From an uncultured Anaerolineae bacterium (GTDB lineage Bacteria > Chloroflexota > Anaerolineae > Anaerolineales > Villigracilaceae): a stretch of DNA of 64,000 nucleotides. Both the position numbers and the translations under genes were made by a program. Positions 16,931-24,838 of this stretch are shown here, one piece after another. Numbering within the stretch: the stretch's first letter is position 1; each line of letters begins with the position of its first letter. The stretch lies in the NCBI GenBank assembly GCA_937120535.1, contig CAKZJX010000007.1, forward strand, positions 1 to 64,000, given 5' to 3'. The notes under the pieces are model-generated. The model was not told the origin of the DNA. It searched no databases and saw nothing but the letters and a program-made list of their open reading frames with translations.

Positions 16931-17278
16931 TCAACGGTGATAGTGGTGATGAAAGTGGTAATGGGGGGGTCTCTGAAGGTGATGATGATTGCGGTAAGGA
17001 TCGTAAGGATTACCTTGGGGATACTGTCCGCAATTATAACACGGAACAACAACCACCGAGGGAACATGTGCCGGGTAAACAACCACTGGCGGTGCATACA
17101 CCACACCAGGATGAACATAGACACCACGGACAACGGGATGTCCGTTTGTGGCTCCGATAGTGATGTGACCATTAGGACCACCAATCGAAACGCCTATGGA
17201 AGTCGTCCATTCTTGAGCAGCTGCACCGAACGATGTCACAACCATTGCTGCTGCTACGATGATTTTCTTGATGTTCAT
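16931..17278 (-). CDS. Secreted His-rich small protein
   Basis: 115 residues from the ATG that follows AGGAGA (an upstream in-frame ATG lacks a ribosome site). It opens with a classic signal peptide (MNIKKIIVAAAMVVTSFGAAA, cut before QEW). The mature part is Val/Pro/Tyr-rich with one CYNC pair and ends in a very His-rich tail (NHHHLQRPPHYHFHHHYHR), a likely metal-binding segment. The look is that of a bacterial periplasmic protein carried by the phage. No family recognised. Confidence 0.65.
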   Translation of the reverse strand: MNIKKIIVAAAMVVTSFGAAAQEWTTSIGVSIGGPNGHITIGATNGHPVVRGVYVHPGVVYAPPVVVYPAHVPSVVVVPCYNCGQYPQGNPYDPYRNHHHLQRPPHYHFHHHYHR

Positions 17279-17305
17279 TGTCCGATCTCCTGTTCTGATG
17301 TTGTA

Positions 17306-17336
17306 ATTATATAACAAAGAATCAGACCATGTCTAC
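17306..17336 (-). promoter_or_regulatory. Early promoter for the secreted His-rich protein
   Basis: GTAGAC -35 with TATATAAT about 17 bp downstream (two overlapping choices of -10), ahead of the ATG at 17278. Confidence 0.65.
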
Positions 17337-17512
17337 AGTTTGTAGAACAAACATCCCGAGTATTTTCTTTCAGAATTCTCTTCAACCTCGAACCACCATT
17401 CCTTCAAGGCGTACTTTCTTTGTTTACACCGTTTCATAAGGTCTGTTAGCTGGCGAGGGGTTAAGTTCTCGAACTTCCGTTTGTAGATTTTGTCGCCTTG
17501 CTTTAAGTTCAT
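17333..17512 (-). CDS. Small hypothetical protein
   Basis: 59 residues from the second ATG, which is seven bases after AGGAGA; the first ATG is too close to it. Basic, single helix plus a short strand (FENLTPRQLTDLMKRCKQRK, WWFEVEENS). No family recognised. It follows the broken gene at 17523-18039. Confidence 0.5.
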   Translation of the reverse strand: MNLKQGDKIYKRKFENLTPRQLTDLMKRCKQRKYALKEWWFEVEENSERKYSGCLFYKL

Positions 17513-17522
17513 AATCATTCTC

Positions 17523-18039
17523 CTAAACCTCGTCCTGCAATTCCATCACAAACCCACGGAAAGCCTCGGGACTAAGAGATGCCACAAATGCCTTCAGGTT
17601 CATTCGTTCAAAGTAGCGACGATATTTCGCCATCAGTTCACCCGGCTCTTTGCCTTCAACGTCAAATACTCCGAGAAGTTATCGCCGTTGAAGTTCTTAC
17701 GGCTTGCTTGAATTCAGGGAATGCATTGAAGGCACGCTCTAGATGTTCCCGACAATTAACAGGCTTCTTGGGTGTTCCGGGCTGAAGATTGTACTTCACC
17801 TTGTAGTATTCTAGGATATCTTGGTACATTGCATGAGTACGATCTCGGCGTTGTTCTTCGCTATAAAACTCAACATGTTCCCAATAACGCATGAAACGCC
17901 AAGTCAAACTGTAATTGCCCTTGAATATCCGACTAACATAATCGTACTCATATGTTGAACCGGAGGTTCTGTTTCAACCTTTGTTGCGCTGGCGTTTCAG
18001 CTCTTTAAGGATTTCCTTTTTAGGCGTATAACGAAACAT
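17523..18039 (-). pseudogene. Early gene broken by one TGA and two one-base deletions
   Basis: The ATG at 18039 begins MFRYTPKKEILKELKRQRNK, then hits TGA at codon 22 (17974-17976). The same frame goes on TSGSTYEYDYVSRIFKGNYS, RFMRYWEHVEFYSEEQRRD, EYYKVKYNLQPGTPKKPVNC and AFPEFKQAV. Then two shifts are needed: GTAAGAAC would read as KNFNGDNFSE with one more A, and GGAGTA would read on as VFDVEGKEPGELMAKYRRYF with one more G. It ends ...FRGFVMELQDEV, TAG. The rebuilt protein would have about 172 residues. Only a piece at 17662-17907 remains as a long open frame. Confidence 0.7.
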
Positions 18040-18080
18040 TTTAGGCCTTGATGAATTGGACGTTTTTGATGTATGACTAC

Positions 18081-18108
18081 ATTATAACAGAAAAGGGCTA
18101 GATGCCTA
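18081..18108 (-). promoter_or_regulatory. Probable early promoter downstream of the RNA ligase terminator
   Basis: TATAAT with a poor -35 (TAGGCA, 16 bp) that lies inside the terminator hairpin. A TTGACA further upstream is too far for normal spacing. Confidence 0.5.
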
Positions 18109-18114
18109 GCCCCT
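18091..18114 (-). terminator. Terminator of the DRB0094-type RNA ligase gene
   Basis: Stem GGGCTAG / CTAGCCC, loop GCAT, then TTTTCT on the minus strand, 15 bases after the ligase stop. Confidence 0.75.
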
Positions 18115-18129
18115 TGTCAAAGAATTTCC

Positions 18130-19194
18130 TTATTCTTTGTTCTTCAGGAGCCACCGGTTCGAAATGGTCTTGAAGCTGATGCTCGGATCGCTAATGCACT
18201 TCCACACCAAACCTTCGCGTTCGCTATCATTCAGAAGGCTCTTACCTTCCGCTTCTTGCAGGATACCCGCAATGTCTTCAGCGGTGATAGCCTTCACCGA
18301 AACCAAGGGTACATGTTCCAGACCCAACTGTTGGCAAAGTTTGATTCGCTGTTCGCTGTTCAAGTACGCACCAGTCTTGGTATCGTAGATGTCAAAGACG
18401 TAGAACTTCTGACCTCGAATCTTGTACTGATTGCCTTGAATGCCCTCACCAACCAATTCACCCTGGATGGCCAAACCTTGCAAGTTTGCCGCGACCATAC
18501 GATTCTCAACGTCGTTCTGAATGGCTGCTTTCCAGAAGCTGTTGTTTTCATCACGCTTCAGATCAAGGTTGCGGCTGCAGACATGGAAATCGCCTTCAAG
18601 GTCAAGGTACATTGTGCAGCTAGAGCCATCCAACTTCTCAGTGATCTCAAAGACAAGGTTTTGAGCCTTCCATTCCTCGAATTCCTTCTTCAAGTTCTGA
18701 ATTCTTTCCTGGTCGGTCTTAGGAACGGCCGTTGGAAAGTTGCCACGAACTTGTCCTGCCAGTTGTGCAGGAACAGGGGCTTCCCACTTCTGGATTCCTA
18801 GAGCTTCCGTTACGTCATCGCCTTCCTTGACAATAATCATAGAACCCACACCATCTTCCCGGAAGTATCCGGTTATGAATTTGGTTCCATTTACTTCATC
18901 TACAGGAAGCAAAAGACCTTGAGAAAGTTGACCACGGAGCTTAACAGTCCGAAGGCGTTCACCCTTTACACCATTATATTCTTTAGGTTCATTACCTTTA
19001 GATAGGAAAGGAGCAAGCTCTGTCGGAACCCAGCTATCAATTTCAAGATAAACACCCACATCGCCGGGTTTGAACTCACCCTTCTTCACCACAACCGTCC
19101 ATCCGCCAACAACTGCGCACTCGATTGCGTCTGCACCCTCAATAGGACGAATCTCATCAATTTTACGAATGCTTGCCAGCTTACGCATCTTCAT
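18130..19194 (-). CDS. RNA ligase, DRB0094 (Rnl5-like) family
   Basis: About 354 residues. The N-terminal OB-like domain reads LASIRKIDEIRPIEGADAIE and WTVVVKKGEFKPGDVGVYLE. The catalytic core has motif I VFEITEKLDGSSCT with the adenylated Lys, then CSRNLDLKRD, motif IIIa GELVGEGIQGN, VFDIYD, and EREGLVWK (motif IV). This domain order is that of the Deinococcus-type RNA ligase, which seals 3'-OH ends in nicked RNA, best when the 3' side is RNA. The ATG at 19194 or 19188 is preferred to an upstream TTG. It is one of four ligase-superfamily genes in the window. Confidence 0.88.
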   Translation of the reverse strand: MKMRKLASIRKIDEIRPIEGADAIECAVVGGWTVVVKKGEFKPGDVGVYLEIDSWVPTELAPFLSKGNEPKEYNGVKGERLRTVKLRGQLSQGLLLPVDEVNGTKFITGYFREDGVGSMIIVKEGDDVTEALGIQKWEAPVPAQLAGQVRGNFPTAVPKTDQERIQNLKKEFEEWKAQNLVFEITEKLDGSSCTMYLDLEGDFHVCSRNLDLKRDENNSFWKAAIQNDVENRMVAANLQGLAIQGELVGEGIQGNQYKIRGQKFYVFDIYDTKTGAYLNSEQRIKLCQQLGLEHVPLVSVKAITAEDIAGILQEAEGKSLLNDSEREGLVWKCISDPSISFKTISNRWLLKNKE

Positions 19195-19215
19195 ATCCCC
19201 CAATCACAATGCCGC

Positions 19216-19245
19216 ATTATACATCAACTTGCCACGACTTTGCAA
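19216..19245 (-). promoter_or_regulatory. Early promoter for the RNA ligase
   Basis: TTGCAA, 18 bp, TATAAT. The -10 box overlaps the last codons of a small broken frame and lies 22 bases before the ligase ATG. Confidence 0.6.
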
Positions 19246-19349
19246 TGGCCTTTGTAGAAAAATACTCACATTCTCCTACCCGATTGCCCCCAGCATCAAG
19301 AACCAACTCAACCCAAACCCCAAGGGCGATAATAGTAAATGTCTTACAT
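19217..19349 (-). pseudogene. Small frame whose start codon is followed by a one-base insertion
   Basis: After the stop of the upstream gene there is TGATG, a normal overlapping start, but the next bases are T then AAG, so the frame stops at once (ATG TAA). Dropping that T gives MKTFTIIALGVWVELVLDAG and on to KAIAKSWQVDV, a 44-residue frame ending in TAA inside the ligase promoter. The restored start overlap makes a real former gene plausible, but the piece is short. Confidence 0.45.
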
Positions 19350-19633
19350 CACTGCACCGTAGCGTCAATGGCGTCCACCAAACATTCACCGAACACGCCT
19401 TCGACTTTCTTCACGACCTCGGGCATGCCTTTCTTGATCTTGATGATCTCAACATCGTAAAGGTCGTTGCCTTCATCGTAGCGAACATGAACTAGACCCT
19501 TGAACTTTGCCAAACCACCGACGCGAAACTGGAGGCCTTTGCTCGTATAGACAAGATCCTTGGCACCCCATGCCAACATGGCACAAGCGTCGATCGCTTT
19601 GATTTGATTCAGGATGGTCTTTGCTACGTTCAT
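19349..19633 (-). CDS. Conserved phage protein of unknown function
   Basis: 94 residues from the ATG eight bases after AGGA. It reads AKTILNQIKAIDACAMLAWG, then GLQFRVGGLAKFKGLVHVRY and a C-terminal half FGECLVDAIDATVQ. I recognise this pattern (ILxQIKxxDxxALxAWGAK) from small proteins in many large phages, but no function is known. Alpha/beta, soluble. Confidence 0.6.
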   Translation of the reverse strand: MNVAKTILNQIKAIDACAMLAWGAKDLVYTSKGLQFRVGGLAKFKGLVHVRYDEGNDLYDVEIIKIKKGMPEVVKKVEGVFGECLVDAIDATVQ

Positions 19634-19680
19634 TCTGATGATCCTTTCTTTGCCACGGTGTTTCACCGTTTCATGCCTAC

Positions 19681-19710
19681 ATCATATCAAGAGATTGGGC
19701 GTTCGTCTAC
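19681..19710 (-). promoter_or_regulatory. Early promoter, GTAGAC/TATGAT type
   Basis: GTAGAC, 18 bp, TATGAT, located across the stop of the SprT-like gene and upstream of the gene at 19633. Confidence 0.55.
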
Positions 19711-20106
19711 AGAAATGTAACCAGCCTCAACATATTCTTCTGGCTCTATGTAAACCTTAGGTTCCAGCCCCAACTTACGCATGAGGCGGCACCACGTGTC
19801 GCCATGCCCCCACTTCCTGTAGATCTGCCAATCTGCTAGATGGGCAACCTCATGGTAACAGGTTTCTTTTAGGGCTATACTATCACGTTTGAAAATCTTA
19901 GAGGAAATTGTGATGGTGTAGTAATAGCGGTTTCCGACCATGCGATAGTTTGCGAGTCCCATGGTTGAAGACAACCTTCCGCTCAGGATCAACTCATCAA
20001 AGCGTAGACGCTTTTTTGTCGTCCGTTGAAGTATTTCCAGAGCTTCCTGAATGTAGTTCGTCGCCAAAGCTCTGACTACAGTTCTTGTGTCTCCAGGTGT
20101 AGACAT
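19687..20106 (-). CDS. SprT-like zinc metalloprotease domain protein
   Basis: About 139 residues from ATG 20106. The zinc motif HEVAH is in ETCYHEVAHLADW, with a third His in KWGHGDTW, as in SprT/Spartan-type metallopeptidases; RLMRKLGLEPKVYI follows. Eukaryotic Spartan removes DNA-protein crosslinks; the phage role is unknown. The frame is open further upstream (to 20217), where it overlaps another gene, so the start is uncertain. Confidence 0.65.
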   Translation of the reverse strand: MSTPGDTRTVVRALATNYIQEALEILQRTTKKRLRFDELILSGRLSSTMGLANYRMVGNRYYYTITISSKIFKRDSIALKETCYHEVAHLADWQIYRKWGHGDTWCRLMRKLGLEPKVYIEPEEYVEAGYISVDERPIS

Positions 20107-20335
20107 TGTGAAAGCCTGGCTTGGTGGAGAAACAATTCTTGAAGGCACAGTCATACCTTTCAAAACAAGGTTCAAGACAAAGTGGTGATTTGGGTAAATC
20201 ATCACCAATGATAACATGATACCCTTGCTCTGTCAAGAGGTCAAACTCTCGTTGCTGGAGGTCTCCGTGTTCTAGGAATTCTTCAATGTAAGCGACTTGC
20301 TTGCCGCATTTGCAAGTGACCTTGGCAGTTTTCAT
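19997..20335 (-). CDS. Hypothetical Cys-rich protein overlapping the SprT-like gene
   Basis: 112 residues. The first 75 look genuine: CKCGKQVAYIEEFLEHGDLQ, EQGYHVIIGDDLPK and a row of Cys residues (CLEPCFERYDCAFKNC) that could bind zinc. The last 37 residues lie over the SprT-like frame and look like a shadow (GSSGNTSTDDKK). Either the genes overlap by 110 bases or the end has been shifted by an indel. No family recognised. Confidence 0.45.
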   Translation of the reverse strand: MKTAKVTCKCGKQVAYIEEFLEHGDLQQREFDLLTEQGYHVIIGDDLPKSPLCLEPCFERYDCAFKNCFSTKPGFHNVYTWRHKNCSQSFGDELHSGSSGNTSTDDKKASTL

Positions 20336-20351
20336 TTTATCAAGTCTCGCT

Positions 20352-20359
20352 AATAAATA
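20352..20359 (+). promoter_or_regulatory. 17: Late promoter for the large terminase
   Basis: AATAAATA followed by C, one mismatch to TATAAATA, 31 bases before the terminase ATG. Confidence 0.6.
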
Positions 20360-20390
20360 CTAATAAACAACCATATAGAATATCTATAGC

Positions 20391-22526
20391 ATGAATCAAG
20401 ACGTTAAAGTTTACCTAAACAACCCGAACCTGAAAGCGGCGGGTGTCGAAATCAATTTCGAGCCGTGGCAGGTTCAAGAGTTGGTGAAGTGTTACAGCGA
20501 TCCAATTTACTTCATTGAAAACTATGCCAAGATTGTGCATATTGACAAAGGTCTTGTGCCGTTCAAGCTCTACTATTATCAAAAAGACATTGTTCGCTTG
20601 ACAATGGAGAACCGTTACGTTCTCTTGAAGTTGCCTAGACAATCTGGTAAGTCTACCACAACCGCAGCCTGTATCCTGCACTACATTCTGTTCCAAGAAC
20701 ATAAGACCGTTGCCATCCTTGCAAACAAGGCAGCGACCGCTCGTGAAATTTTGAGCCGTATCCAAATGATGTACGAACATCTGCCTTTGTGGATGCAGGT
20801 CGGCGTCACATCTTGGAACAAAGGTTCATTCAGCCTAGGCAACGGATGTAAGGTCATTGCTGCTTCAACATCATCAAGCGCGATTCGTGGTTGCATACAC
20901 GGTAGTATCATATTAAATGTCAAGAAAATATCTTCAGGTGAGGAGTTTGACATTGAAATAGAAGGTCTCTTTGAGATGTTGGATAAATCCTCACCCGATG
21001 TTTCTTTGAATAAGGATTACCTGTTAAAAACGCCTTCAGGTTGGAGTAACTTCTCTTCAGTGATTCGTTATCCGAGTGAATCCCATATCAGGTTATTTTT
21101 GAGTCACGGTAAAGAGTTGAGATTAAGTAAAAACCATCCTCTATTTACCAGTCTGGGTTGGATTAACGCTGAAGATTTGACAGTAGGGATGGAAGTCATC
21201 ACTGCAACTGGAAAAGCCGAGATTTTGGAATGCGAGGAGATTGAAGAACGGGGGTTTATGTACGATCCCGCATATGTTGAGACGGGCAATGAGGGTAGGG
21301 TTCAATTTGCAAAGAACAAGAAAACAGATGAGATTGTCAGTCTTAATCTTTTAGAGAAGCCATCAGAAGATTGGGAAATAATTGAAGGAAATGTTGGTGA
21401 CCAGTGTTATTTTGCCAATGATGTAATATCTTCGAACACAAGCATAAGCTGGTTGGTTCTTGATGAATTCGCCTTCGTCCCGCCAAACCAAGCGACAGAG
21501 TTCTTCGAGTCCGTGTATCCTACCATTTCATCTGGTAAGGAGTCAAAGATATCGGTGTTCTCTACGCCTAAGGGTATGAACCACTTCTACAAGATGTGGG
21601 TCGAGGCAACTACGGGTCGTTCTGAATTCGTTCCGTTTGAAATCAGCTGGTATGACGTTCCTGGCCGTGATGAGGCATGGAAAGAGAAGACTATTGCTAA
21701 CATTGGTCAAGAATCGTGGGAACAAGAATTCGAAGCGCAGTTCCTAGGATCAGCGAGCACGTTGCTATCACCTGCAACATTGAGACGATTGGTGCACCGT
21801 GAACCTGTGGCTCAAAGCGGTTCATTGAAGGTGTATGAACACCCAAAGCCAGATCATGTCTACTTCCTAAGTGTAGATTGTTCTCGAGGTGCGGGCATTG
21901 ACTACTCTGTTATCCAAGTCACGGACATTACAGAGTATCCGTTCAAACAAGTGGCAATGTTCCGTGATAACAAGACAAACCACTATCTCTTGCCTCGAAT
22001 CATTGTGGAGATTGCTAAGAAATACAACAACGGTTATGTCCTTGTGGAAATCAATGACATTGGTGAGGCGGTAGCTGATGCAATTTACTTTGATGAGGAA
22101 TATGAAAACCTATTGACCACAGGTGAATCGAAAGGCAAAATTGTTCTCGGATCTTGGAAGAACGGACGTAATGGTGTTCGCACCACAAAGTCTACAAAGC
22201 GCGAAGGTTGTTCTATCATCAAGGCATTGATTGAGTCGAATAAATATGAATTGCGAGATTGGACAACGATTCAAGAATTCAGCACATTCATCTCAAAGAA
22301 CAATTCATACGAAGCTGATGAGATGTGCCACGATGATACGGTCATGGCGCTTGTTGTTTTTGCTTGGGCAACGGGACAAGAGTTTTTCAAGGAAATCATG
22401 CAGAAAGATTTCCGTAAGACGTTCATTGAAGAAAGCTCTGAGGATTTGATGGAAGAATTGAGCCCTATTGGGTTCTTTGATGGGATGGATGATGTTCAAT
22501 CAGGCGAATGGGAGAAGGTGGAATGA
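20391..22526 (+). CDS. 17: Terminase large subunit gp17, carrying an intein
   Basis: 711 residues including a 182-residue intein. The N-terminal ATPase has YQKDIVRLTMENRYVLLKLP, Walker A RQSGKST, AILANKAATAREILSRIQMM and Walker B WLVLDEFAFV. The C-terminal RNase H-type nuclease has FLSVDCSRGAGIDYSVIQV, VLVEINDIGEAVADAI and DEMCHDDTVMALVVFAW with the acidic residues expected. After removal of the intein the protein has 529 residues. It drives DNA into the prohead and cuts headful ends. The intein sits right before Walker B, so unspliced protein should be inactive. Confidence 0.95.
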   Translation: MNQDVKVYLNNPNLKAAGVEINFEPWQVQELVKCYSDPIYFIENYAKIVHIDKGLVPFKLYYYQKDIVRLTMENRYVLLKLPRQSGKSTTTAACILHYILFQEHKTVAILANKAATAREILSRIQMMYEHLPLWMQVGVTSWNKGSFSLGNGCKVIAASTSSSAIRGCIHGSIILNVKKISSGEEFDIEIEGLFEMLDKSSPDVSLNKDYLLKTPSGWSNFSSVIRYPSESHIRLFLSHGKELRLSKNHPLFTSLGWINAEDLTVGMEVITATGKAEILECEEIEERGFMYDPAYVETGNEGRVQFAKNKKTDEIVSLNLLEKPSEDWEIIEGNVGDQCYFANDVISSNTSISWLVLDEFAFVPPNQATEFFESVYPTISSGKESKISVFSTPKGMNHFYKMWVEATTGRSEFVPFEISWYDVPGRDEAWKEKTIANIGQESWEQEFEAQFLGSASTLLSPATLRRLVHREPVAQSGSLKVYEHPKPDHVYFLSVDCSRGAGIDYSVIQVTDITEYPFKQVAMFRDNKTNHYLLPRIIVEIAKKYNNGYVLVEINDIGEAVADAIYFDEEYENLLTTGESKGKIVLGSWKNGRNGVRTTKSTKREGCSIIKALIESNKYELRDWTTIQEFSTFISKNNSYEADEMCHDDTVMALVVFAWATGQEFFKEIMQKDFRKTFIEESSEDLMEELSPIGFFDGMDDVQSGEWEKVE
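20892..21437 (+). other. Mini-intein in the terminase (residues 168-349)
   Basis: Begins Cys168 (RG/CIHGSIILNVKK) and ends Asn349 (ANDVISSN) before Thr350. Block A is GEEFDIEIEG-like, block B is ELRLSKNHPLF with its His, and block F is in GNVGDQCYFANDVI. The C-terminal pair is Ser-Asn instead of the usual His-Asn. No LAGLIDADG or HNH endonuclease is visible, so it is a mini-intein. The flanks rejoin as AIRG and TSISWLVLDEF, matching the T4 gp17 line AIRGNSFAMIYIDE. Confidence 0.9.
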
Positions 22527-22630
22527 TGGTTGATATTCACCGAGACAAGATTTCTTTCAAATCATCTCTCACTTGTACGACAAATAACGTTCTTGGTCGA
22601 GTGGTGAGTTTAGGTTATTATAAGAGGTGA
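22523..22630 (+). CDS. Very small frame after the terminase
   Basis: 35 residues (MMVDIHRDKISFKSSLTCTT onward), overlapping the terminase stop as ATGA with GGAG upstream. It ends three bases before the next gene. It may only serve to couple translation. Low support. Confidence 0.35.
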   Translation: MMVDIHRDKISFKSSLTCTTNNVLGRVVSLGYYKR

Positions 22631-22633
22631 GCG

Positions 22634-23533
22634 ATGCCCATTATTAGCGGTACAGTTTTTGATGATTCTGGGAACCCTGTCGCTGGTCGGATCGTGCGTG
22701 CCTATCGACGAGACACCGGAGAGCTGCTTGGGTGGACACTATCATCGGACGGCTCATCAGACCCGCACTGGGACAAGGTTGTGTCGCTGCTGCATTTTGA
22801 CGGCGTTAACGGCAGTACATCCTTCATTGATGAAACTGGCCGCTTGTGGACAGCTAAGGGCGGTGCGATTATCTCAAGTGAACAGGCCAAGTTCGGAAAT
22901 ACCAGTGGTAAATTCTTCGGGGTTGGTAGCCGTATTGATACGGCCCCGACTCTTGATTTTTCTTTTGGGACAGGGGACTTTACTGTTGAGGGGTGGATTT
23001 ACGTTGGGCCTCCACCCGGGGGCGGGGTGGATAATGATCGGTCAATATTTGGAGCGTTTGACTTCAACCCTGATATGAATTTTTTCCTCGATAGGAGAGA
23101 CAACGCCCCGTCTCTCTGGGACGGTAACACCGCACCTGTTAGCAGTATACCTGTGCCGACTAACAAATGGTCTCACTTTGCATTCGTTCGAGAGAGTGGG
23201 GTTCTGCGGATGTTCGTTGATGGCGTCATGGGTTACCAAGGGGCGCTCACCACTAACTTTAATTCTACAGCAGTAGCTGACATAGGGTCTGAGAGAGCAG
23301 CCTCCCGACCGCTTAATGGCTATCTGGATTCATTTAGAATCACCAAAGGCGTAGCCCGTTACACTGCAAACTTCACCCCGCCTACTGCGCCGTTTCCAGA
23401 AACAGCGACGCCCTTACCGCTTGGCAAATATGAAATCACCACTACCTACACAGGTGAGTGCAATGTCATCTGTTTGGACGATAGCGAAGGGACAACCTAC
23501 AACGATCTCATCCTGAGAACTATTCCTGCATGA
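22634..23533 (+). CDS. Tail adhesin with LamG-like lectin domain
   Basis: 299 residues. Residues 1-40 resemble the start of a carboxypeptidase-regulatory-like beta domain (ISGTVFDDSGNPVAGRIVRAY). Residues 50-250 form a concanavalin A/LamG-like domain (VSLLHFDGVNGSTSFIDETG, GTGDFTVEGWIYV, NKWSHFAFVRESGVLRMFVD, GYLDSFRITKGVARYTANFT). The last part closes a beta sandwich. Such proteins bind cell-surface sugars. By eye it is richer in G+C than its neighbours, which suggests recent exchange with another phage. Confidence 0.7.
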   Translation: MPIISGTVFDDSGNPVAGRIVRAYRRDTGELLGWTLSSDGSSDPHWDKVVSLLHFDGVNGSTSFIDETGRLWTAKGGAIISSEQAKFGNTSGKFFGVGSRIDTAPTLDFSFGTGDFTVEGWIYVGPPPGGGVDNDRSIFGAFDFNPDMNFFLDRRDNAPSLWDGNTAPVSSIPVPTNKWSHFAFVRESGVLRMFVDGVMGYQGALTTNFNSTAVADIGSERAASRPLNGYLDSFRITKGVARYTANFTPPTAPFPETATPLPLGKYEITTTYTGECNVICLDDSEGTTYNDLILRTIPA

Positions 23534-23645
23534 ACCAGACACAACCACGGACTCCGCTTCATAATGTTACGTTATTTCTTCGGGCGACTAACAGAACCGA
23601 CATATAACTACCTAATAGCTAGAGTCGTACCTATTGAAGTAACAT

Positions 23646-23653
23646 CATAAATA
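23646..23653 (+). promoter_or_regulatory. Late promoter in the 156-base gap before the tail gene
   Basis: CATAAATA followed by C, 37 bases before the ATG at 23690. Confidence 0.6.
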
Positions 23654-23689
23654 CTCAAACATAGTGAACACTATTAAGGAATTCTAAAA

Positions 23690-24838
23690 ATGCCACTACA
23701 AACAGATGTGAAATTTTTTACTAGCGCCATGCCAGGAGCCCCTGCCCTTAATAATGCGGCTGGGTCAATTATTCCTGTTTTGGATGCATGTTTAGTAAAC
23801 GGTTTCGATACCAAAACTCTAGACTCTCTTGTTGTATCATCAAACGTTGCAACAGCTACAATTGCTGCAGGCCACTCATATAGAAAGTATGCAGTCATAG
23901 AAATTTCAGGAGCCACCCCTTCTGAATTGAACGGCCAACATCGAATCACCTCAACGACCGGAACAACATTTACCTTCGAGACAACGGGTATTGCAGATCA
24001 AACCGCCACAGGTACAATTACATCAAAAATGGCACCTGCGGGTTGGACTAAACCATACACCGGAACAAACGAAGCAGTATATGCCCCAAATAAGGTAGGC
24101 GCTAGTTTTGCATTTTTCAGAGTAATTGATACAACGTCACAAATCTATGAAATTCGTTGCTATGAATCTATGACTAGTGTTTCAGTTGGCTCAAACGAAA
24201 TGCTTTCTCAATACCGTTGGTTCTTTAAATCAAGCGATTCAAACAACAAACCTTGGACAATTATAGCTAACGCTAATTTCGTCTATATCATCAACCAATC
24301 ATCTACCAGCTACGATAACACGGTTGGAGTTTTTGGTGATATTGAAAGCAGAAAGCAAAATGATAGCTTTAGGTCAATTATTCGAGGGAATAATAGTTCA
24401 GCTAGTTATACTAGCCCAACCAACTCTTCATATTCAATTGGCAGTATTGGAGGAATTTCTTTAAAAATCCAAAAATCATATACCTCGTTGGGTGGTCCGA
24501 CTGACGTCAGAACAGTAAGCGTATCTGCCGCCTCTTCTTGGAACTCAGGCGATTATGGGTTGATCAATTTTCCAAACGGCCCTGACTTTGGTCTGGTTCT
24601 GTTTGAGACATTTGTCTTAGAAGAAGTAAACTTAGCTTTGAGAGGAAAGATTCCTGGCATGTATGTTTCTCCTCAAAATCTTAGAGGTAAACTGGGTCAA
24701 GACAACATAGTCAGAATTGTAGAAAACATCACCGACATGGCACCTGATTCTTTGATGTTCATTGTGCCTTATTCTGTTACTAATACTTTGGGAAATCCGG
24801 GCTACATATTCATCAATGCAACAAAGTGGAATAACTAA
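23690..24838 (+). CDS. Phage virion protein of the MPLQTDVKFF type
   Basis: 382 residues. The opening MPLQTDVKFFTSAMPGAPAL and IIPVLDACLVNGFDTKTLDS is one I recognise from tail-associated proteins of many Proteobacteria phages. A beta-rich Ig-like segment follows (TIAAGHSYRKYAVIEISGAT, ATGTITSKMAPAGWTKPYTG), and the C-terminal half is beta/alpha (YRWFFKSSDSNNKPWTIIAN). No enzyme motif. Probably a tail or fibre component. Its stop overlaps the next start. Confidence 0.6.
   Translation: MPLQTDVKFFTSAMPGAPALNNAAGSIIPVLDACLVNGFDTKTLDSLVVSSNVATATIAAGHSYRKYAVIEISGATPSELNGQHRITSTTGTTFTFETTGIADQTATGTITSKMAPAGWTKPYTGTNEAVYAPNKVGASFAFFRVIDTTSQIYEIRCYESMTSVSVGSNEMLSQYRWFFKSSDSNNKPWTIIANANFVYIINQSSTSYDNTVGVFGDIESRKQNDSFRSIIRGNNSSASYTSPTNSSYSIGSIGGISLKIQKSYTSLGGPTDVRTVSVSAASSWNSGDYGLINFPNGPDFGLVLFETFVLEEVNLALRGKIPGMYVSPQNLRGKLGQDNIVRIVENITDMAPDSLMFIVPYSVTNTLGNPGYIFINATKWNN

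Noticed and set aside
18115-18120. TTGACA as -35 box for the TATAAT at 18081
   Set aside because: The spacing of 28 bases is too long. A weak TAGGCA at 16 bases was used in the call instead.
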